A stretch of DNA of 8,471 bases from Pseudomonadota bacterium (GTDB lineage: Bacteria; Pseudomonadota; Gammaproteobacteria; Acidiferrobacterales; UBA6901), in assembly GCA_021785795.1 (NCBI GenBank), contig JAJYEK010000161.1:1-8471 (forward strand). The letters run 5' to 3'. Positions 7,357 through 8,471 of the stretch are shown piece by piece. Position numbers and translations under genes: made by a program. How positions within the stretch are numbered: position 1 is the first letter of the stretch; each line of letters begins with the position of its first letter. The notes beneath the pieces were generated by a model. The model made no database searches. It was not told the origin of the DNA and was given only the letters and a program-made list of their open reading frames with translations.

Positions 7357-7560
7357 CCTTTCCTCCTTAGGTTCGGTTCGACCGAAAAAGGCGAAAGGGT
7401 GGCGGTTTATCGGGCTTGCGTCGAGTCGCTCACCGGGGTTGTCAGACGGACCCTTATCCCCGCTGGGCATGGCGGACAGCATTCTGGCCGCAGGGCCAAA
7501 GTGTCCGCCATGACTCCAGAATGGTGTCCGCCATCAAACAGAATCGTGTCCGTCTTGGGC
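6750..7560 (-). mobile_element. Remnant of an IS21-family insertion sequence (istA end only)
   Basis: The remnant comprises one IS end with its multiple terminal repeats (7469-7552), the istA ribosome binding site, and about 600 bases of istA. The outer boundary is near 7553-7560, just beyond the last GTGTCCG repeat; the inner boundary is the break in istA homology near 6750. The opposite end, the rest of istA and istB are missing, so no target duplication can be paired. The element probably inserted whole and lost its istB side by deletion or a later rearrangement. Confidence 0.7.
7469..7552. repeat. Multiple terminal repeats of the IS21-family end
   Basis: GTGTCCGCCAT occurs at 7501-7511 and 7524-7534, with a partial GTGTCCG at 7546-7552, giving 22-23 base spacing. 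An AGAAT block repeats in phase (7518-7522, 7540-7544). An inverted copy lies at 7469-7487: it pairs with 7516-7534 as 19-base arms with one mismatch. IS21 elements are known for several internal repeats near each end that the transposase binds; the two-helical-turn spacing here fits that. The repeats sit just upstream of istA, so they may also overlap its promoter. Confidence 0.75.
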
Positions 7561-7707
7561 CAGCGCACGCACCAAGCGCTCAATGACCGCTCCGGCCGAA
7601 TAGTTCACGTTGGTCTTTCGGCCGGTTCCTGGAGTAAAGCGGAAGTACAGGAAACCGGTACAGCGAATGCGCTGGCAATAGTGATTCTTGCCGCCAGAAC
7701 GGGACAT
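7534..7707 (-). pseudogene. Possible gene fragment reading into the IS end (57 codons)
   Basis: A small frame starts at ATG 7707, directly after an in-frame stop, and runs into the IS terminal repeats, where the last six or seven codons are IS sequence. The composition is less Arg/Pro-biased than the spurious frames around it (for example TGFLYFRFTPGTG and VNYSAGAVIERLVRALA). It may be the 3' remainder of a gene cut by the IS insertion, or a chance frame. I recognise no family and see no clear ribosome binding site. Confidence 0.2.
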
Positions 7708-8300
7708 CCGTCACGGACCGGCTTTCTAAAGGAGCCATGAGTTCCGGAGATCGCAACGGCCGCTTCCGGGTCGTCCGAATCACGATGTGTTCAGAGTTGG
7801 CGTCAGCCCGGAACGTCTGCTTTGCAACGTAAAACCAACATGGATACTCGCGAAACACTGCTGCCACAAACCTTTGGTGTCTGTGCCGTCATTCAAACGG
7901 CGGGTTCACGCCGATACCTGCCGGAAGGCTAATGCACACTCCTCGTCCATAGCCGACTCTCAATTCTGCTTAGCGCACCGACCGCTCCGGAAAGTGAAGC
8001 AGTCCTCAGCGGGTCCGGCAGCAACACCGCCAACCGGTTTGGAGTCAACGGTACATCCGGCTCGAAAGTACCCCAGCGTGCCGCAAGGCCGTCATGATCT
8101 CAATGCCCGGCGGCCAACGCGCATCCGCGACAGCGAGAACAGCCGGACCCCGATCGACACCAACCGGGAAGAGAAGGTCATCTGGGCCTAAGAAACAGAG
8201 GCAGACTCTTACACGCACCCGCCACCGCGCGTCACCAGTCCGGTAGAGATGGGAATCGGGTCTGCCGCATCCGTCCGTGGCGCCCGCCTCGATCGATCTC
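7560..8300. other. Stretch of about 740 bases without a supportable gene
   Basis: Between the IS end and the beta-propeller fragment no frame gives a product I recognise. The longest (plus, 7787-8191, 134 codons) has many Cys/His/Arg/Ser residues, no motifs and no ribosome binding site, and looks spurious. The first part (about 7600-7960) seems less GC-rich than the flanking genes. A small hairpin, CGGCG-GGTTCA-CGCCG, lies at 7898-7913. I see no tRNA, CRISPR repeat or transposon end. Decayed foreign DNA next to the IS remnant is the most likely content. Confidence 0.5.
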
Positions 8301-8307
8301 CCTCATG

Positions 8308-8336
8308 CCCTGGCGGGCGCGAGGCACCCGCCAGGG
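8308..8336 (-). terminator. Strong GC hairpin after the beta-propeller gene
   Basis: CCCTGGCGGG (8308-8317) and CCCGCCAGGG (8327-8336) form a perfect 10-bp stem with a 9-base loop, starting six bases after the minus-strand stop codon at 8343-8345. The position is that of a transcription terminator, but no T-run follows on the minus strand, so it could instead be a Rho-assisted or mRNA-protecting hairpin. Confidence 0.55.
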
Positions 8337-8342
8337 GTAGCG

Positions 8343-8471
8343 TTACTTCCAGGTTCCGGTTGTGACAATCGATTGGGGACCCGTCCCCGTGGCCACCGTG
8401 GCGGTCGCCATGGGCGTCAGGCTGCCGGTAGGGCCGATGGTGTACTGCGAGACGGTGCTGCTGCCGAAGCT
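8343..8471 (-). CDS. Beta-propeller (lactonase-like) repeat protein, C-terminal fragment
   Basis: Only the last 42 codons are in the window, in a frame open to the right edge and ending in TAA. The residues read SSTVSQYTIGPTGSLTPM, then ATVATGTGPQSIVTTGTWK. 'S.TVSQYTIG..GSLTPM....V.TG..P.S' is the repeat pattern of seven-bladed propellers of the lactonase / YVTN-repeat family, where each blade normally continues into a 'YVAN' strand. Here the last blade ends with GTWK. Many such proteins are secreted or surface-bound, and few have a proven enzyme activity, so lactonase function should not be assumed. The GC hairpin just downstream fits the end of a transcript. Confidence 0.75.
   Translation of the reverse strand, partial: SFGSSTVSQYTIGPTGSLTPMATATVATGTGPQSIVTTGTWK

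Noticed and set aside
7469..7552. Possible CRISPR array
   Set aside because: The repeats are about 11 bases with gaps of similar size and one inverted copy, and they sit at an IS21 end; this fits transposase-binding repeats.
7580..7867. A 95-codon minus-strand frame
   Set aside because: It overlaps the more plausible 57-codon frame in another phase and shows no family signal or ribosome binding site.
7787..8191. A 134-codon plus-strand frame
   Set aside because: No ribosome binding site, no recognisable domain, and a composition typical of chance frames.

Overview
The window is GC-rich, densely coded chromosomal DNA, probably from a proteobacterium. A gammaproteobacterium is my best guess, based on a tetratricopeptide-repeat sulfotransferase, a PpnP-type nucleoside phosphorylase and the style of the six-segment membrane sensor kinase. 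No rRNA, tRNA or marker gene is present, so the taxonomy is inference only. There is one insertion-sequence remnant and two partial genes at the edges.

Layout. Bases 3-1081 (+) hold a tightly coupled pair: the C-terminal part of a DUF2156 / phosphatidylglycerol-lysyltransferase-like acyltransferase and a RimI-like GNAT acetyltransferase whose start codon overlaps its stop. A beta-hydroxyacid dehydrogenase (minus strand, 1065-1967) converges on them with a 17-base overlap. A roughly 570-base stretch without a convincing gene follows, then a TPR-sulfotransferase (+, 2541-4226). Facing it is a minus-strand unit, transcribed right to left: a PAS-containing membrane histidine kinase (4585-6414) followed two bases later by ppnP (4274-4582).

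Upstream of the kinase lies a broken IS21-family element (about 6750-7560). It consists of the N-terminal 200 or so codons of IstA, a strong ribosome binding site and the multiple terminal repeats of one IS end; the rest of istA and all of istB are gone. An AT-rich patch beyond its broken end contains a perfect TATAAT pointing at the kinase. Bases 7560-8300 show no gene I can defend. The right edge (8343-8471, minus) carries the last 42 residues of a beta-propeller (lactonase-like) protein with a strong GC hairpin after its stop.

How they fit. The window is mainly housekeeping and accessory metabolism, not a defence island. The only tight partnerships are the acyltransferase/GNAT pair and the kinase/PpnP pair. 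The kinase has no response regulator here. I found no clear new multi-gene system; the items most worth checking are the kinase-PpnP coupling and the IS21 end structure with its neighbouring unexplained DNA.
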